Shown here: positions 9,517 to 19,135 of the stretch, piece by piece
Position numbering within the stretch: position 1 is the first letter of the stretch
How the letters are laid out: each line of letters opens with the position of its first letter
Assembly: GCF_025264665.1 (NCBI RefSeq)
Contig: NZ_CP073697.1
Span: 4,011,501 to 4,075,500 of the forward strand
DNA: 64,000 nucleotides
Origin: Edaphobacter flagellatus
GTDB taxonomy: Bacteria > Acidobacteriota > Terriglobia > Terriglobales > Acidobacteriaceae
Reading direction: 5' to 3'
Program-made: the position numbers and the translations under genes
The notes under the pieces: model-generated
Seen by the model: the letters and a program-made list of their open reading frames with translations, nothing else
The model's database searches: none
Told to the model about the DNA's origin: nothing

Positions 9517-9785
9517 TTTACGCTTTCTTAACTTTTTTTCTACGGACTTCCAATGCCTTACGGGATTTCAATAACCCATGAGGCGATAGATGAAGTCTCT
9601 GGAATTATTGAAGTCTCCTGCCCCCACTACTCTTCGCAAGTTGTACCCTACCTGTTTTTTCATAATGAAAAACGATAGAGAAGATCGCGCAGAGAAAAAC
9701 CTGCGTGCCGTGCCCGTTTTTGAGGGCAATAAAAGTATTCGCTTCGTGCGCGTTTACAAAGAAAGACGCATAAACAGAGGTTGGA

Positions 9786-9884
9786 ATGACTGACATTGTC
9801 TGCGTAGCTTCGCTAGCCTTTCTCTTTGCCCTGAGCGTGCTTTACGTATACGGCTGCGACGGCCTGAAAGGGAAGTCCCGATGA
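9786..9884 (+). CDS. Very small membrane peptide upstream of kdpF
   Basis: A 32-codon frame starts with ATG after a GAGG Shine-Dalgarno sequence. It encodes one hydrophobic segment (VASLAFLFALSVLYVYGC) followed by a basic tail DGLKGKSR. It overlaps kdpF by ATGA, so the two are probably translated together. Small single-helix peptides ending in a Tyr-X-X-Cys-Asp-type motif occur upstream of kdpF in some other Kdp operons as far as I recall, which makes this a plausible extra Kdp peptide. The function is unknown. The 269 bases between kdpE and this gene contain no other frame that looks coding. Confidence 0.6.
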   Translation: MTDIVCVASLAFLFALSVLYVYGCDGLKGKSR

Positions 9885-9967
9885 TGATTAATGTTTTGCT
9901 TTTCGCCGTTTCCATAGCTCTGCTTGTCTATCTTGTCTATGCCCTCCTGCGTCCGGAGAAATTTTGA
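9881..9967 (+). CDS. kdpF: KdpF, small stabilising subunit of the Kdp potassium ATPase
   Basis: The 28-residue peptide is a single hydrophobic helix ending in LVYALLRPEKF, the hallmark C-terminus of KdpF. It starts at 9881 (or the second ATG at 9884), overlapping the stop of the preceding small gene, and its stop overlaps the kdpA start (TGATG). KdpF lies in the inner membrane and stabilises the KdpABC complex. Confidence 0.9.
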   Translation: MMINVLLFAVSIALLVYLVYALLRPEKF

Positions 9968-11730
9968 TGTCAGTTAATGGTTGGCTACAAATCATTTTAT
10001 TTATTGCCATCGTTGTCTTGTTAGCGAAGCCTCTGGGCATCTACATGGCACGTGTTTTTGAGCGGCGAAAGACTTTCTTGGATCCGGTGTTGCTCCCAAT
10101 AGAGCGGCTTATTTACCGGATGACGGGTGTCCAGGCCGATACTGAGATGGTATGGACAGAATATGCTGTTGCCACAATAGCGTTCAGCGCGGCTACGTTG
10201 TTTCTGACATATGCCGTTGAGCGAGTTCAGCACCTGCTTCCTCTCAATCCGCAACACTTATCAGCCGTAGAGCCCATTCTGGCACTTAATACTGCAATCT
10301 CGTTTACAACGAATACAAACTGGCAGAGTTATACCCCAGAAACGACGATGAGCTATCTCACACAGATGCTCGGACTGGCAACGCATAATTTCTGGTCTGC
10401 CGGAGTGGGCATAGCTTTGGCTATAGCGTTTGTTCGCGGTATATCTCGCAAAGAGACTAGGTTACTGGGTAACTTCTGGGTTGATTTGACTCGGGCCACT
10501 CTTTGGGTCCTGGGACCGATTTCACTGATTCTCGCTCTGGCGCTAGTCTCACAAGGAGTTGTGCAGAATTTTCGGCCATACGATACCGCCAAGGTTCTTG
10601 AAGTTCAGAAAACGGTTGGAGCAGATGGAAAAGCTGCGACCGTAGCAACCCAAACAATTGCTCAAGGCCCTGTTGCTTCTCAGGAAGCAATCAAAATGCT
10701 TGGTACAAATGGTGGTGGGTTCTTCAATGCGAATAGCGCTCACCCATTTGAGAATCCAACGCCGCTAACGAACTTCCTGCAAATGCTGGCTATATTCATT
10801 ATTCCGGCTGGACTGGTAATGACACTTAGCCAAATGGTTGGATCTCCCAGGCATGGATGGGCTGTTTTGGCTGCGATGATCTTCCTGTGGTTTGCGGGGG
10901 TGTTCACATGTTACTGGGCTGAATCGCAACCAAACCTTCTGGTACATGGTGTTGATCAGCATGTTTCGGTTCTTCAGGCTGGCGGCAATATGGAGGGGAA
11001 GGAGGTTCGCTTCGGTATTGCCAACTCGGCTCTGTTTGCGACCGTCACTACGGATGCAAGCTGCGGCGCAGTGAATAGTATGCATGACAGTTTCATGCCG
11101 TTGGGTGGAATGGTGCCCATGATAAATATCCTGCTGGGCGAAATTGTGTTCGGTGGAGTTGGTGCGGGGCTTTACGGCATGCTTATCTTTGTCATCCTGG
11201 CTGTCTTTATCGCTGGATTGATGGTAGGCAGAACCCCTGAGTATCTCGGGAAAAAGATAGAGGCGTACGACGTGCAAATGTCGATGCTTTACATCCTTAT
11301 CTTCCCGCTGATCATTCTTGGGTTTGCAGCAGTCTCGGTGCTAATGCCGAACGTTGCCCTAACAAGCCTTACCAATCATGGTGCTCACGGGCTAAGTGAA
11401 ATTCTTTACGCTTATGCTTCAGCGACCGGGAACAATGGGTCGGCCTTTGCTGGGTTAAATGCGAACACGCATTGGTACAACTACTCACTTGGCGTCGCCA
11501 TGTTTTTTGGCCGATTCATGATGATGATTCCAATGCTTGCTGTTGCAGGGAATCTTGCCCGTAAGAAGATAGTTCCTGCATCGGCTGGAACATTTCCTGT
11601 GACAACATCTCTTTTCACGATTCTTCTTGTAGGCGTGATTTTGATCGTGGGCGCTTTGACGTTCTTCCCGGCACTGTCTCTCGGACCAGTTCTTGAACAT
11701 CTGCTGCTGCACGCTGGAAAAGCGTTTTGA
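9967..11730 (+). CDS. kdpA: KdpA, potassium-translocating subunit of the Kdp P-type ATPase
   Basis: The 587-residue protein is the channel-like subunit related to potassium channels. Several selectivity-filter-like loops are visible, including [27 protein letters not shown] and [16 protein letters not shown], as well as [11 protein letters not shown]. It has about ten membrane helices. The ATG at 9967 overlaps the kdpF stop codon, so the two are coupled. It imports potassium with high affinity under limitation, driven by KdpB. Confidence 0.97.
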   Translation: MSVNGWLQIILFIAIVVLLAKPLGIYMARVFERRKTFLDPVLLPIERLIYRMTGVQADTEMVWTEYAVATIAFSAATLFLTYAVERVQHLLPLNPQHLSAVEPILALNTAISFTTNTNWQSYTPETTMSYLTQMLGLATHNFWSAGVGIALAIAFVRGISRKETRLLGNFWVDLTRATLWVLGPISLILALALVSQGVVQNFRPYDTAKVLEVQKTVGADGKAATVATQTIAQGPVASQEAIKMLGTNGGGFFNANSAHPFENPTPLTNFLQMLAIFIIPAGLVMTLSQMVGSPRHGWAVLAAMIFLWFAGVFTCYWAESQPNLLVHGVDQHVSVLQAGGNMEGKEVRFGIANSALFATVTTDASCGAVNSMHDSFMPLGGMVPMINILLGEIVFGGVGAGLYGMLIFVILAVFIAGLMVGRTPEYLGKKIEAYDVQMSMLYILIFPLIILGFAAVSVLMPNVALTSLTNHGAHGLSEILYAYASATGNNGSAFAGLNANTHWYNYSLGVAMFFGRFMMMIPMLAVAGNLARKKIVPASAGTFPVTTSLFTILLVGVILIVGALTFFPALSLGPVLEHLLLHAGKAF

Positions 11731-11749
11731 AGGAATTAGGAGATCTAAA

Positions 11750-13783
11750 GTGTCATCTCATCGACGTTCGTTATTTGATAAAAAAATCTTGCGCCGTGCC
11801 CTCGTTGACGCATTCGTTAAACTTAGCCCAAGCGTGATGATGCGCAATCCGGTGATGTTTGTCGTGGAGGTAGGAAGCGTCCTTACTGCAATCCTTCTTA
11901 TTAAAGATAAGGTGACCGGAGCGGGCCATTTTGGCTTCAATCTGCAGATCACGCTGTGGCTGTGGTTTACCGTATTATTCGCCAATTTTGCAGAAGCGAT
12001 GGCTGAAGGACGCGGCAAGGCACAAGCGGATGCGCTTCGTCAGGCAAAGTCCGAGACCACTGCATACCGTTTAGAAAAGGGGCAGATTGAGGAAGTTCCC
12101 AGCTCTCGCCTGCGTGTCGATGACATTGTTCAGGTTACAGCCGGCCAGATGATCCCTGGCGATGGCGAGGTAATCGAAGGTGTTGCTTCGGTTGATGAAT
12201 CTGCTATTACGGGTGAATCTGCGCCAGTCATTCGTGAAGCGGGTGGTGATCGCTCTGCTGTCACCGGAGGCACGCGCGTTCTCTCTGACGTTATTACTGT
12301 CCGCATCACATCGAACCCGGGAGAAACCTTTCTCGATCGCATGATCGCGTTGGTCGAGGGTGCGGAGAGGCAAAAGACTCCAAACGAAATCGCGTTGAAT
12401 ATTCTTCTTGCTGGTCTCACGGTGATATTTCTTCTTGCAGTGGTGACGCTTCAGCCGTTTGCTGTGTATTCCGGAGCTCCTCAGACGGTATTTGTTCTTA
12501 TCTCTCTGCTGGTCTGTCTTATTCCCACGACGATTGGCGGCCTTCTCTCGGCTATCGGTATCGCCGGGATGGATCGGCTCGTCCAGCACAACGTGCTTGC
12601 TACTTCTGGGCGAGCTGTTGAGGCGGCAGGCGATGTCAATACATTGCTGTTGGATAAAACCGGCACAATTACGATCGGGAACCGTCAGGCCGCAGAGTTT
12701 GTGGCAGCACCTGGCGTAAGTGATGAAACGTTGGCGGATGCGGCGCAGCTTTCTTCTCTTGCGGATGAAACTCCAGAGGGGCGCTCCATCGTCATTTTGG
12801 CGAAGGAGAAATACAATTTGCGCGCCCGCGAGCTTACTCAAGCCAAAGCGGAGTTTGTCCCCTTCTCCGCGACAACGCGCATGAGTGGAATCGAGGTGAT
12901 GGGCCGCAGCATCCGCAAAGGTGCAGTGGATGCGATTGCGCGCCATCTGGAGGAGCATGGAGCGCATATGCCGCCAGAGGTACGTAGTTCGGTCGAAAGC
13001 ATCGCGCGGAGCGGGGGAACGCCTCTTGTAGTTGCCGAAAACGGTCGCGCCCTTGGTGTGATTCATCTCAAGGATGTCGTCAAGGGAGGAATGCGCGAGC
13101 GTTTCGATCAGCTTCGCGCGATGGGAATCCGCACGGTAATGATTACCGGCGACAATCCCCTGACTGCAGCTGCGATTGCACGGGAAGCCGGCGTCGACGA
13201 CTTCCTGGCTGAAGCAAAGCCCAAGGACAAGATGGATCTCATCAAACGCGAGCAGGCTGAGGGCAAGCTTGTTGCGATGACGGGTGACGGAACCAATGAT
13301 GCTCCAGCTCTTGCACAGGCAGATGTAGGAGTTGCTATGAACTCGGGCACTCAAGCCGCAAAAGAGGCTGGCAATATGGTGGATCTGGACTCCAATCCAA
13401 CCAAGCTGATTGAAATTGTCGCTATTGGAAAGCAGTTGCTGATGACGCGTGGTGCACTCACAACGTTTTCCATCTCGAACGACGTCGCGAAGTACTTCGC
13501 TATCATCCCCGCTATGTTTGCAGGAGTTTTCCCGGTATTGAACACGCTCAATGTAATGCACCTGCACAATGCGGAATCAGCGATTCTTTCAGCTGTCATC
13601 TTCAATGCTCTGATTATCATCGCTTTGATCCCACTCGCTTTGCGCGGTGTCTCATACAGACCGATGTCGGCTGCTGCGCTATTGCGGCGCAATCTGTGGG
13701 TTTATGGAGCAGGAGGGGTTGTAGTCCCTTTTATCGGAATCAAGCTGATTGATATGGCTATCACTGCTCTTCACCTCGCTTAG
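11750..13783 (+). CDS. kdpB: KdpB, ATP-hydrolysing subunit of the Kdp potassium transporter
   Basis: The 677-residue P-type ATPase has the phosphorylation motif DKTGT with Asp302, the actuator motif TGES, and the hinge motif [12 protein letters not shown]. The GTG start at 11750 is chosen because a strong AGGAATTAGGAG Shine-Dalgarno region precedes it and the protein then begins close to known KdpB N-termini. It lies 19 bases after kdpA. It energises transport through KdpA in the inner membrane. Confidence 0.97.
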   Translation: MSSHRRSLFDKKILRRALVDAFVKLSPSVMMRNPVMFVVEVGSVLTAILLIKDKVTGAGHFGFNLQITLWLWFTVLFANFAEAMAEGRGKAQADALRQAKSETTAYRLEKGQIEEVPSSRLRVDDIVQVTAGQMIPGDGEVIEGVASVDESAITGESAPVIREAGGDRSAVTGGTRVLSDVITVRITSNPGETFLDRMIALVEGAERQKTPNEIALNILLAGLTVIFLLAVVTLQPFAVYSGAPQTVFVLISLLVCLIPTTIGGLLSAIGIAGMDRLVQHNVLATSGRAVEAAGDVNTLLLDKTGTITIGNRQAAEFVAAPGVSDETLADAAQLSSLADETPEGRSIVILAKEKYNLRARELTQAKAEFVPFSATTRMSGIEVMGRSIRKGAVDAIARHLEEHGAHMPPEVRSSVESIARSGGTPLVVAENGRALGVIHLKDVVKGGMRERFDQLRAMGIRTVMITGDNPLTAAAIAREAGVDDFLAEAKPKDKMDLIKREQAEGKLVAMTGDGTNDAPALAQADVGVAMNSGTQAAKEAGNMVDLDSNPTKLIEIVAIGKQLLMTRGALTTFSISNDVAKYFAIIPAMFAGVFPVLNTLNVMHLHNAESAILSAVIFNALIIIALIPLALRGVSYRPMSAAALLRRNLWVYGAGGVVVPFIGIKLIDMAITALHLA

Positions 13784-13795
13784 AAGGGACATGAC

Positions 13796-14350
13796 ATGAA
13801 AAGACATTTTGTTACCGCAGTCTTATATACGATTGTTACAGCGGTCCTCCTGGGCCTTGTCTATCCAATGGTTGTCGCTGGTCTTGGCCATCTTCTCTTT
13901 CGAGAGAAGGCGAACGGACAGCTTATGGTGAAGAACGGCGAAATCGTTGGTTCGCGCCTTATCGGGCAGCCCTTTACTGGGCCACGCTACTTCCATAGCC
14001 GACCTTCTGCGGCGGGTACTGGTTACGATGCTTCGTCTTCGTCCGGTTCCAATCTTGGCCCGACGAGCAAAACGCTGATCGACAGAATCAACAGCAGTGT
14101 CGCAACTGAAATGGCTGCAGGGGACGTTCCGGTTGATCTTGTGACGGCGTCGGGTTCGGGGCTCGATCCGGATATCACTCCGGCCTCCGCGCTCTATCAG
14201 GTGAGCAGAGTAGCCAAAGAGAGAGGTTTGCCCGACGACAAGGTTCGTGGGCTTGTTCTGCAGCACATCACTCCGCGGCAGTTCGGACTTCTGGGAGAGC
14301 CGCGAGTCAATGTTCTGGAATTGAATATGGCGCTCGATCAAATGAGCTGA
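13796..14350 (+). CDS. kdpC: KdpC subunit of the Kdp potassium ATPase
   Basis: The 184-residue protein has one N-terminal membrane helix ([19 protein letters not shown]) and a periplasmic domain with the conserved stretches [21 protein letters not shown] and [15 protein letters not shown] KdpC of about 190 residues is usual. It follows kdpB by 12 bases and closes the operon, with a strong terminator 24 bases downstream. KdpC stabilises the complex and raises nucleotide affinity of KdpB. Confidence 0.96.
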   Translation: MKRHFVTAVLYTIVTAVLLGLVYPMVVAGLGHLLFREKANGQLMVKNGEIVGSRLIGQPFTGPRYFHSRPSAAGTGYDASSSSGSNLGPTSKTLIDRINSSVATEMAAGDVPVDLVTASGSGLDPDITPASALYQVSRVAKERGLPDDKVRGLVLQHITPRQFGLLGEPRVNVLELNMALDQMS

Positions 14351-14374
14351 GCTTCATTCATCCTGAATATCGCT

Positions 14375-14413
14375 AGAAGCGGAAGGCTATTGTGGCCTTC
14401 CGCTTCTTTGTTC
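14375..14413 (+). terminator. Intrinsic terminator of the kdp operon
   Basis: A 13-bp perfect stem (14375-14387 with 14395-14407) has a 7-nt loop and is followed by TTGTTCT. It lies just after kdpC and before the glycosidase region. Confidence 0.85.
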
Positions 14414-14555
14414 TGCTCACAAGTGCTGCGATCTGGTCTCCGAGGCGCTTATGGTTTGGTTTACAGGTGAGAGTCAATTTCCGTCTGCTGATGGTAGCGT
14501 ATACATCTGAAGTAGGATTTGGATACGCGATCCTAGTCCAGAGGACCTTTTCCAT

Positions 14556-16787
14556 ATGAAGAAACGCCTGCTAACTATCTCTGCCACCATTTTTGCGTGT
14601 GGTTTGAACGTCTTGGGTCAGGATGCTGTTCGGTCCGTCGATGCTTCTCAACAGTGGTATCTGAATGCAGGCGAGAGCACCTATGTTGTTGGCATTAATG
14701 AGCGTCACATGCTGCAGAGTCTCTACTGGGGACCAGCGCTTCCTGCGGATGCTCGCTTGCCGCAGGCGCACAGTTCAGGTGAATGGGCCTCCTTTGATAC
14801 GCCAGCCAACACAACGGCGCTTGAGTATCCAGCGTGGGGAGAAGGTCTGTTTGCGGAGCCGGCGTTGAAGGTTGACTCGCCGAATGGCGATCGCACGCTG
14901 GTTTTGGTTTATGAGAGCGCGAAGGTCTCGAAGAGCGAGCTGGAGATCGTGCTTCACGATACGGTGCAGCCGATCAAGGTGCATCTTTTTTATGAGGTTT
15001 TTCCCCAAGGGATTCTGTCGCGTTGGTCGCGTATTGAAAATGCAGGCTCGCAGACCTTCGTCGTCGAGCAGGCGGCGTCGGCCGTCTGGAATCTTCCTGC
15101 GGCAGAGGATTATTCGCTTAGTTGGCTGACGGGTCAGTGGGCCGGCGAGTGGCAGCTGCATTCGGAGTTGATTCAGGCTGGTTCGCATGTGATGGAGAGT
15201 CGCCGCGGGAGCACAGGACATCAGGCTAATCCGTGGTTTGCTATCGGGCGGGAACATGCGACCACGGAAGATAACGGTCCTGTCTGGTTTGGCGAGCTTG
15301 GCTGGAGCGGAAGCTGGCGGATGAATGTCGAAGGTACATCGCAGAACAAAGTTCGTGTTACTGCGGGCTACAACCCGTTCGACTTCGCGTATGTGCTGGA
15401 GCCGGGCAAGAGCCTGGAGACGCCGAAGTTTTACGCAGGTTATACCTCGCACGGTCAAGGGGAGGCATCGCGCATTCTGCATCGCTTTCAGCTGGCTGAA
15501 ATCCTTCCGACGCATCCCAATCCGAAACCGCGTCCTGTCATCTACAACTCGTGGGAGGCGACTGAGTTTGCCGTCAACGAGGCTGGTCAGATATCGCTTG
15601 CCGAAAAGGCAGCCAAACTCGGCGTCGAGCGATTTGTCGTCGATGATGGATGGTTCGGACAGCGTTTGACGGATAAGGCTGGTCTCGGCGACTGGTATGT
15701 CAATAAGACGAAGTTTCCGAACGGGCTGAAGCCGCTGATCGACCGTGTTCATGCGCTTGGGATGGACTTCGGCCTTTGGGTTGAGCCGGAGATGGTGAAT
15801 CCTGACAGCGACCTGTATCGCGCGCATCCGGATTGGGCGATGCATTTCCCGGATCGCAACCGGACTGAAGCGCGCAATCAGCTTGTGTTGAATCTTGCTC
15901 GGGAAGACGTGAAAGAGTATGTCTTCAATTTTCTCGATCGTCTTGTTACCGAGAACGACATCGCATTTCTCAAGTGGGACTATAACCGCAATTGGAGCGA
16001 GCCAGGCTGGTCAGAGGCTTCCGGTTCTGCGAATGGTTCTGCTGAAGTTGCGAAGCAGAAGGAGATCTATGTTCGCTATGTAGAGAATCTCTACGACATT
16101 CTGGCGAAGCTGCGTGCGAAGCATCCTAAGCTGGAGATTGAATCCTGCTCAGGCGGTAGCGGCCGCGTGGATCTTGGCATCCTGCGCTATACCGATGAGG
16201 TTTGGACTTCGGACAACACGGACGCGCTCGACAGGCTTGCGATTCAGTATGGCTTCACGCACGCGTATGCGCCTGAGACGATGGCTGCGTGGGTGACAGA
16301 CGTTCCGAACTTTCTTAATAGGCGCTCGATTCCGTTGCAGTTCCGGTTTCTGTCGGCGATGCAGGGAGCGCTTGGTATCGGCGGCAACCTGAATAAATGG
16401 ACGACTGACGATATGGCTCTGGCGACAAAGCTGACTGCGTTCTATAAGGACATCCGAACGACGGTCCAGCATGGCAATCTTTATCGGTTGCAATCGCCGT
16501 TGAAGAGCGAGAGCAGTCACGTTGAGTATGTTGCACAGGATGGATCGCAGGCTGTGCTTTTCAGCTACCTGCGTTCGCAGCACTTTGGAATGGCTTTGCC
16601 GAAGGTGCAGCTGAAGGGGCTGGAGCCGAAGGCAAGTTATCAAGTGCGTGCGCTGGACGCGGGCAAATACAAAGGTGAAGCTGTGGTCTCCGGTGCGGTC
16701 CTGATGGGCGAGGGAATCAACCTGGGACTGGCAGGAGACTATGACAGCACGGCCGTGGTGCTGGAACGGCTGGAAACGCGCCGGTGA
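14556..16787 (+). CDS. Secreted alpha-galactosidase, glycoside hydrolase family 36
   Basis: The 743-residue protein starts with a signal peptide (KKRLLTISATIFACGLNVLGQ). It has the N-terminal beta-sandwich of GH36, then the melibiase barrel with YNSWEATEF, RFVVDDGWFG and GLWVEPEMVN. The catalytic nucleophile is Asp475 in LKWDYNRNW and the acid/base is Asp553 in WTSDNTDA. It should release terminal alpha-galactose from oligosaccharides or glycoproteins, acting outside the cytoplasm. AGAGGA precedes the ATG. It stands first in a run of glycan-degrading genes. Length and motifs match full-length bacterial GH36 enzymes. Confidence 0.93.
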   Translation: MKKRLLTISATIFACGLNVLGQDAVRSVDASQQWYLNAGESTYVVGINERHMLQSLYWGPALPADARLPQAHSSGEWASFDTPANTTALEYPAWGEGLFAEPALKVDSPNGDRTLVLVYESAKVSKSELEIVLHDTVQPIKVHLFYEVFPQGILSRWSRIENAGSQTFVVEQAASAVWNLPAAEDYSLSWLTGQWAGEWQLHSELIQAGSHVMESRRGSTGHQANPWFAIGREHATTEDNGPVWFGELGWSGSWRMNVEGTSQNKVRVTAGYNPFDFAYVLEPGKSLETPKFYAGYTSHGQGEASRILHRFQLAEILPTHPNPKPRPVIYNSWEATEFAVNEAGQISLAEKAAKLGVERFVVDDGWFGQRLTDKAGLGDWYVNKTKFPNGLKPLIDRVHALGMDFGLWVEPEMVNPDSDLYRAHPDWAMHFPDRNRTEARNQLVLNLAREDVKEYVFNFLDRLVTENDIAFLKWDYNRNWSEPGWSEASGSANGSAEVAKQKEIYVRYVENLYDILAKLRAKHPKLEIESCSGGSGRVDLGILRYTDEVWTSDNTDALDRLAIQYGFTHAYAPETMAAWVTDVPNFLNRRSIPLQFRFLSAMQGALGIGGNLNKWTTDDMALATKLTAFYKDIRTTVQHGNLYRLQSPLKSESSHVEYVAQDGSQAVLFSYLRSQHFGMALPKVQLKGLEPKASYQVRALDAGKYKGEAVVSGAVLMGEGINLGLAGDYDSTAVVLERLETRR

Positions 16788-16794
16788 TGCCAGC

Positions 16795-17058
16795 CCCCTC
16801 CCCCCGGGGTGGCTATATAAGTTGCTTGGTTTCAAAAAGTTGAGCGATTTGCACAGGCTAAAATATTGAGGGCAGGGGAGTTAACTCTAAAAATATAGAT
16901 TCTAAATGAGTTAGCCTCCAGCAAGGGCTGGAGGCTAACTCATTTCTTTCTGATCTGTATTAAGTGTAGCAAAACGGGTAGGGGGAATCGGCACTTTAAA
17001 ACGCCTCTATTTTATTTGAAATGAATGATTTGCGATTTCAGGGGGCTTGACAGGATTT
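16795..17058. repeat. Dispersed intergenic repeat, full copy 1, with 19-bp hairpin
   Basis: The stretch between the alpha-galactosidase stop and the next gene is a copy of an element found again at 31900-32160. Shared landmarks in order are a CCCCTCCCCCC run, AAAATATTGA, a short inverted repeat (16878-16887), CTAAAAATATAGATTC, a perfect 19-bp hairpin (16904-16922 with 16927-16945, loop AAGG), GATCTGTATTAAG, GAATCGGCA and GGGGGCTTGAC. No coding frame is seen. The whole 348-base gap up to 17136 holds only this element and the start region of the next gene. Confidence 0.85.
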
Positions 17059-17135
17059 TGGTGGAGAGCCGAGGAGGCCAGATACGACTTCCGCCAGATG
17101 CATGGGATAAAGAGAGCAGCTAGGATGAGAGCACA

Positions 17136-18116
17136 ATGACATGTGGTAGCGATATAACGACGAAGGGATGCTGCACGCCTGCGTCAGAACGTGATGTTCC
17201 GGTGGCCCAGGCGGACAGTGGTGTGCACTCCGCTTCTGAGGTCTCATCCGCGACGCTTGAGGGGATGATTGCTCTGCCGGGCGGAAGTTTTTTGATGGGG
17301 ACGGACTATGCGGAGGCGTTTCCGGCGGACGGTGAGGGGCCTGTCCGTGAGGTGACTGTGGATGCATTTCGCATCGACCGCTATCCGGTGACGAACAAGC
17401 GGTTCGCCGAGTTTGTTGCTGCGACCGGGTACAAGACCGAGGCGGAGCAGTATGGCTGGTCTTTCGTCTTCTGGTCGCATGTGCCGAAGGACCGTTTTTA
17501 CGAGATGGTAGAGGATACGGTTGCTGCGGCTCCGTGGTGGTGCAAGGTGCGAGGCGCGTACTGGAATGCTCCGGAGGGGCCGGGTTCGAATGTTTTGAAG
17601 CGTGGCGATCATCCTGTCGTTCACGTTTCGTGGAACGATGCGGTGGCCTTTTGCCAGTGGTCGGGGCAGCGATTGTTGACGGAGGCGGAATGGGAGTATG
17701 CAGCGCGCGGCGGGCTGGAGCAGAAGCTGTATCCGTGGGGAGACAAGCTGCGGCCCAATGGAGAGCATCGCTGCAACATCTGGCAGGGTGAGTTCCCGAA
17801 GGTGGATACGGCAGACGATGGCTATGCGGGGACGTGTCCGGTCGAGGCCTTTCCAGCGAACGAATATGGTTTGTTTTCGATTACAGGAAATGCCTGGGAG
17901 TGGTGCGCGGACTGGTTCGATACGGCGTTTCATCGCGCGGCGACGGCGGCAACGAGGATCAACCCCAAGGGGCCGCCGACAGGTACGGGGCGGGTGGTGA
18001 AGGGCGGTTCGTTTCTCTGCCACAAGTCGTACTGCAATCGGTATCGGGTTGCGGCGCGCAGCTCGAACACGCCGGACAGCTCGACCTCGAATATGGGATT
18101 TCGTTGCGCCTTGTGA
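17136..18116 (+). CDS. Formylglycine-generating enzyme (sulfatase-modifying factor family)
   Basis: The 326-residue protein has the FGE-sulfatase fold signatures MIALPGGSFLMGTD, RLLTEAEWEYAARGG, ITGNAWEWCADWFD and a C-terminal SNMGFRCAL. The two copper-binding catalytic cysteines are present as Cys295 and Cys300 in FLCHKSYCNRYR, so this looks like a true formylglycine-forming enzyme and not only a structural relative. It would oxidise a cysteine in a client sulfatase. The first 40 residues contain several extra cysteines (TCGSDITTKGCC) and no clear signal peptide. No sulfatase gene lies in the window. TAGGATGAG precedes the ATG. Confidence 0.88.
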   Translation: MTCGSDITTKGCCTPASERDVPVAQADSGVHSASEVSSATLEGMIALPGGSFLMGTDYAEAFPADGEGPVREVTVDAFRIDRYPVTNKRFAEFVAATGYKTEAEQYGWSFVFWSHVPKDRFYEMVEDTVAAAPWWCKVRGAYWNAPEGPGSNVLKRGDHPVVHVSWNDAVAFCQWSGQRLLTEAEWEYAARGGLEQKLYPWGDKLRPNGEHRCNIWQGEFPKVDTADDGYAGTCPVEAFPANEYGLFSITGNAWEWCADWFDTAFHRAATAATRINPKGPPTGTGRVVKGGSFLCHKSYCNRYRVAARSSNTPDSSTSNMGFRCAL

Positions 18117-18219
18117 GGGAGCGGATACATCGCTACCCTATCGCAGGATTTCCGGCGGAATGGCTGGCACAATATTGCAGTAAAGGATAAAAAATAAGTC
18201 GAAAGTGTGAGGAGAAAGT

Positions 18220-19131
18220 TTGGCGTTCTATCTGGCGTTGGATGTGGGCGGTACGAAGACAGAGTATGTACTGGCGGATGAGACGAAGGAGCTGGCGCGC
18301 GTACGCGGAGGCACGATCAAGCGGATGCGAACGGATGCGGCTTCGGCGCAGGAGAACCTGGACAAGGCAATTGCCGAGCTTGAGGCGCAGAGCGGCATCG
18401 ATCTGAAGTCTGTTACGCGGAGCTGCGTTGGCGCCGCTGGAATCACGGTTCCGATGGTGACGGAATGGATTGAAGAGGCATTTTCCAAACGCATCGGCGG
18501 CTCGCTGATTATGGTGGGCGATGTTGAGATTGCGTTGGACGCTGCGTTCTTTGGCGGTCCGGGTGTGCTGGTGATGGCAGGCACGGGCTCGAATGTGGCA
18601 GGGCGGACGACTTCGGGCAAGCTGATGACGGTTGGCGGCTGGGGGCCAGCGCTTGCCGATCAGGCATCGGGAGCGCGGATCGGGCAGCAGGCGCTGCGGG
18701 ATACGTTTCTTGCGATCGATGAGCAGAAAGAAACGATGCTGCTGCCGGCGATTCTTAAGTTATGGGACCTGCCGGATGCGATGGCCATCGTGGACTATGC
18801 CAACAGAATTCCTTCACCCGATGTGACGAAGCTGGCTCCGGTCGTGGTGGCATGCGCGGCTGCGGGCGATGCTGTGGCGTCGCGGGTGCTACGCCGTGAG
18901 GCCGAAGAGCTGGGGCATCTTGCGCGGGTGATGATTGATCGTGTGCGACGCGAAGAAGGAAGATCGGACTGGATACCGGATCTGGCGTTTACAGGCAGCA
19001 TTCTGGAGCACGTCGATGCTGTGCGAAACGGGATCGTCGAGGTGCTGCGCGTGGATTTTCCCGGCCTGAAGGTGCTGCCGGGGGTTGTCGATCCGCTGCA
19101 GGGTGCGCTGTGGCGAGCACGTCACGGCTGA
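18220..19131 (+). CDS. N-acetylhexosamine kinase, BadF/BadG/BcrA/BcrD ATPase family
   Basis: The 303-residue protein begins with the ASKHA phosphate-1 motif LALDVGGTKTEYVLAD and contains GPGVLVMAGTGSNVAG and GGWGPALADQASGARIG, as in bacterial GlcNAc kinases. It probably phosphorylates N-acetylglucosamine or a related sugar in the cytoplasm. The start is a TTG preceded by GAGGAGAAAG at good spacing, and no better start exists. It lies between FGE and the convergent GH125 gene. With NanE at 24075 it suggests uptake and use of amino sugars released from glycans. Confidence 0.82.
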   Translation: MAFYLALDVGGTKTEYVLADETKELARVRGGTIKRMRTDAASAQENLDKAIAELEAQSGIDLKSVTRSCVGAAGITVPMVTEWIEEAFSKRIGGSLIMVGDVEIALDAAFFGGPGVLVMAGTGSNVAGRTTSGKLMTVGGWGPALADQASGARIGQQALRDTFLAIDEQKETMLLPAILKLWDLPDAMAIVDYANRIPSPDVTKLAPVVVACAAAGDAVASRVLRREAEELGHLARVMIDRVRREEGRSDWIPDLAFTGSILEHVDAVRNGIVEVLRVDFPGLKVLPGVVDPLQGALWRARHG

Positions 19132-19135
19132 GGTT

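Noticed and set aside
9517..9785. Possible potassium or c-di-AMP riboswitch before the kdp structural genes
   Set aside because: I looked for ydaO-like conserved blocks and a terminator or sequestrator hairpin and found none.
9590..9793. 67-codon frame between kdpE and the kdp structural genes
   Set aside because: No ribosome site, mixed composition and overlap with the better-supported small gene at 9786.
12071..13567. Open frame of about 500 codons opposite kdpB
   Set aside because: Antisense to kdpB, with no family features and no ribosome site.
17047..17052. TTGACA at the 3' end of the repeat as a promoter -35 box
   Set aside because: No -10 box lies 16-18 bases downstream in copies 1 or 3, so the motif is better seen as part of the repeat.
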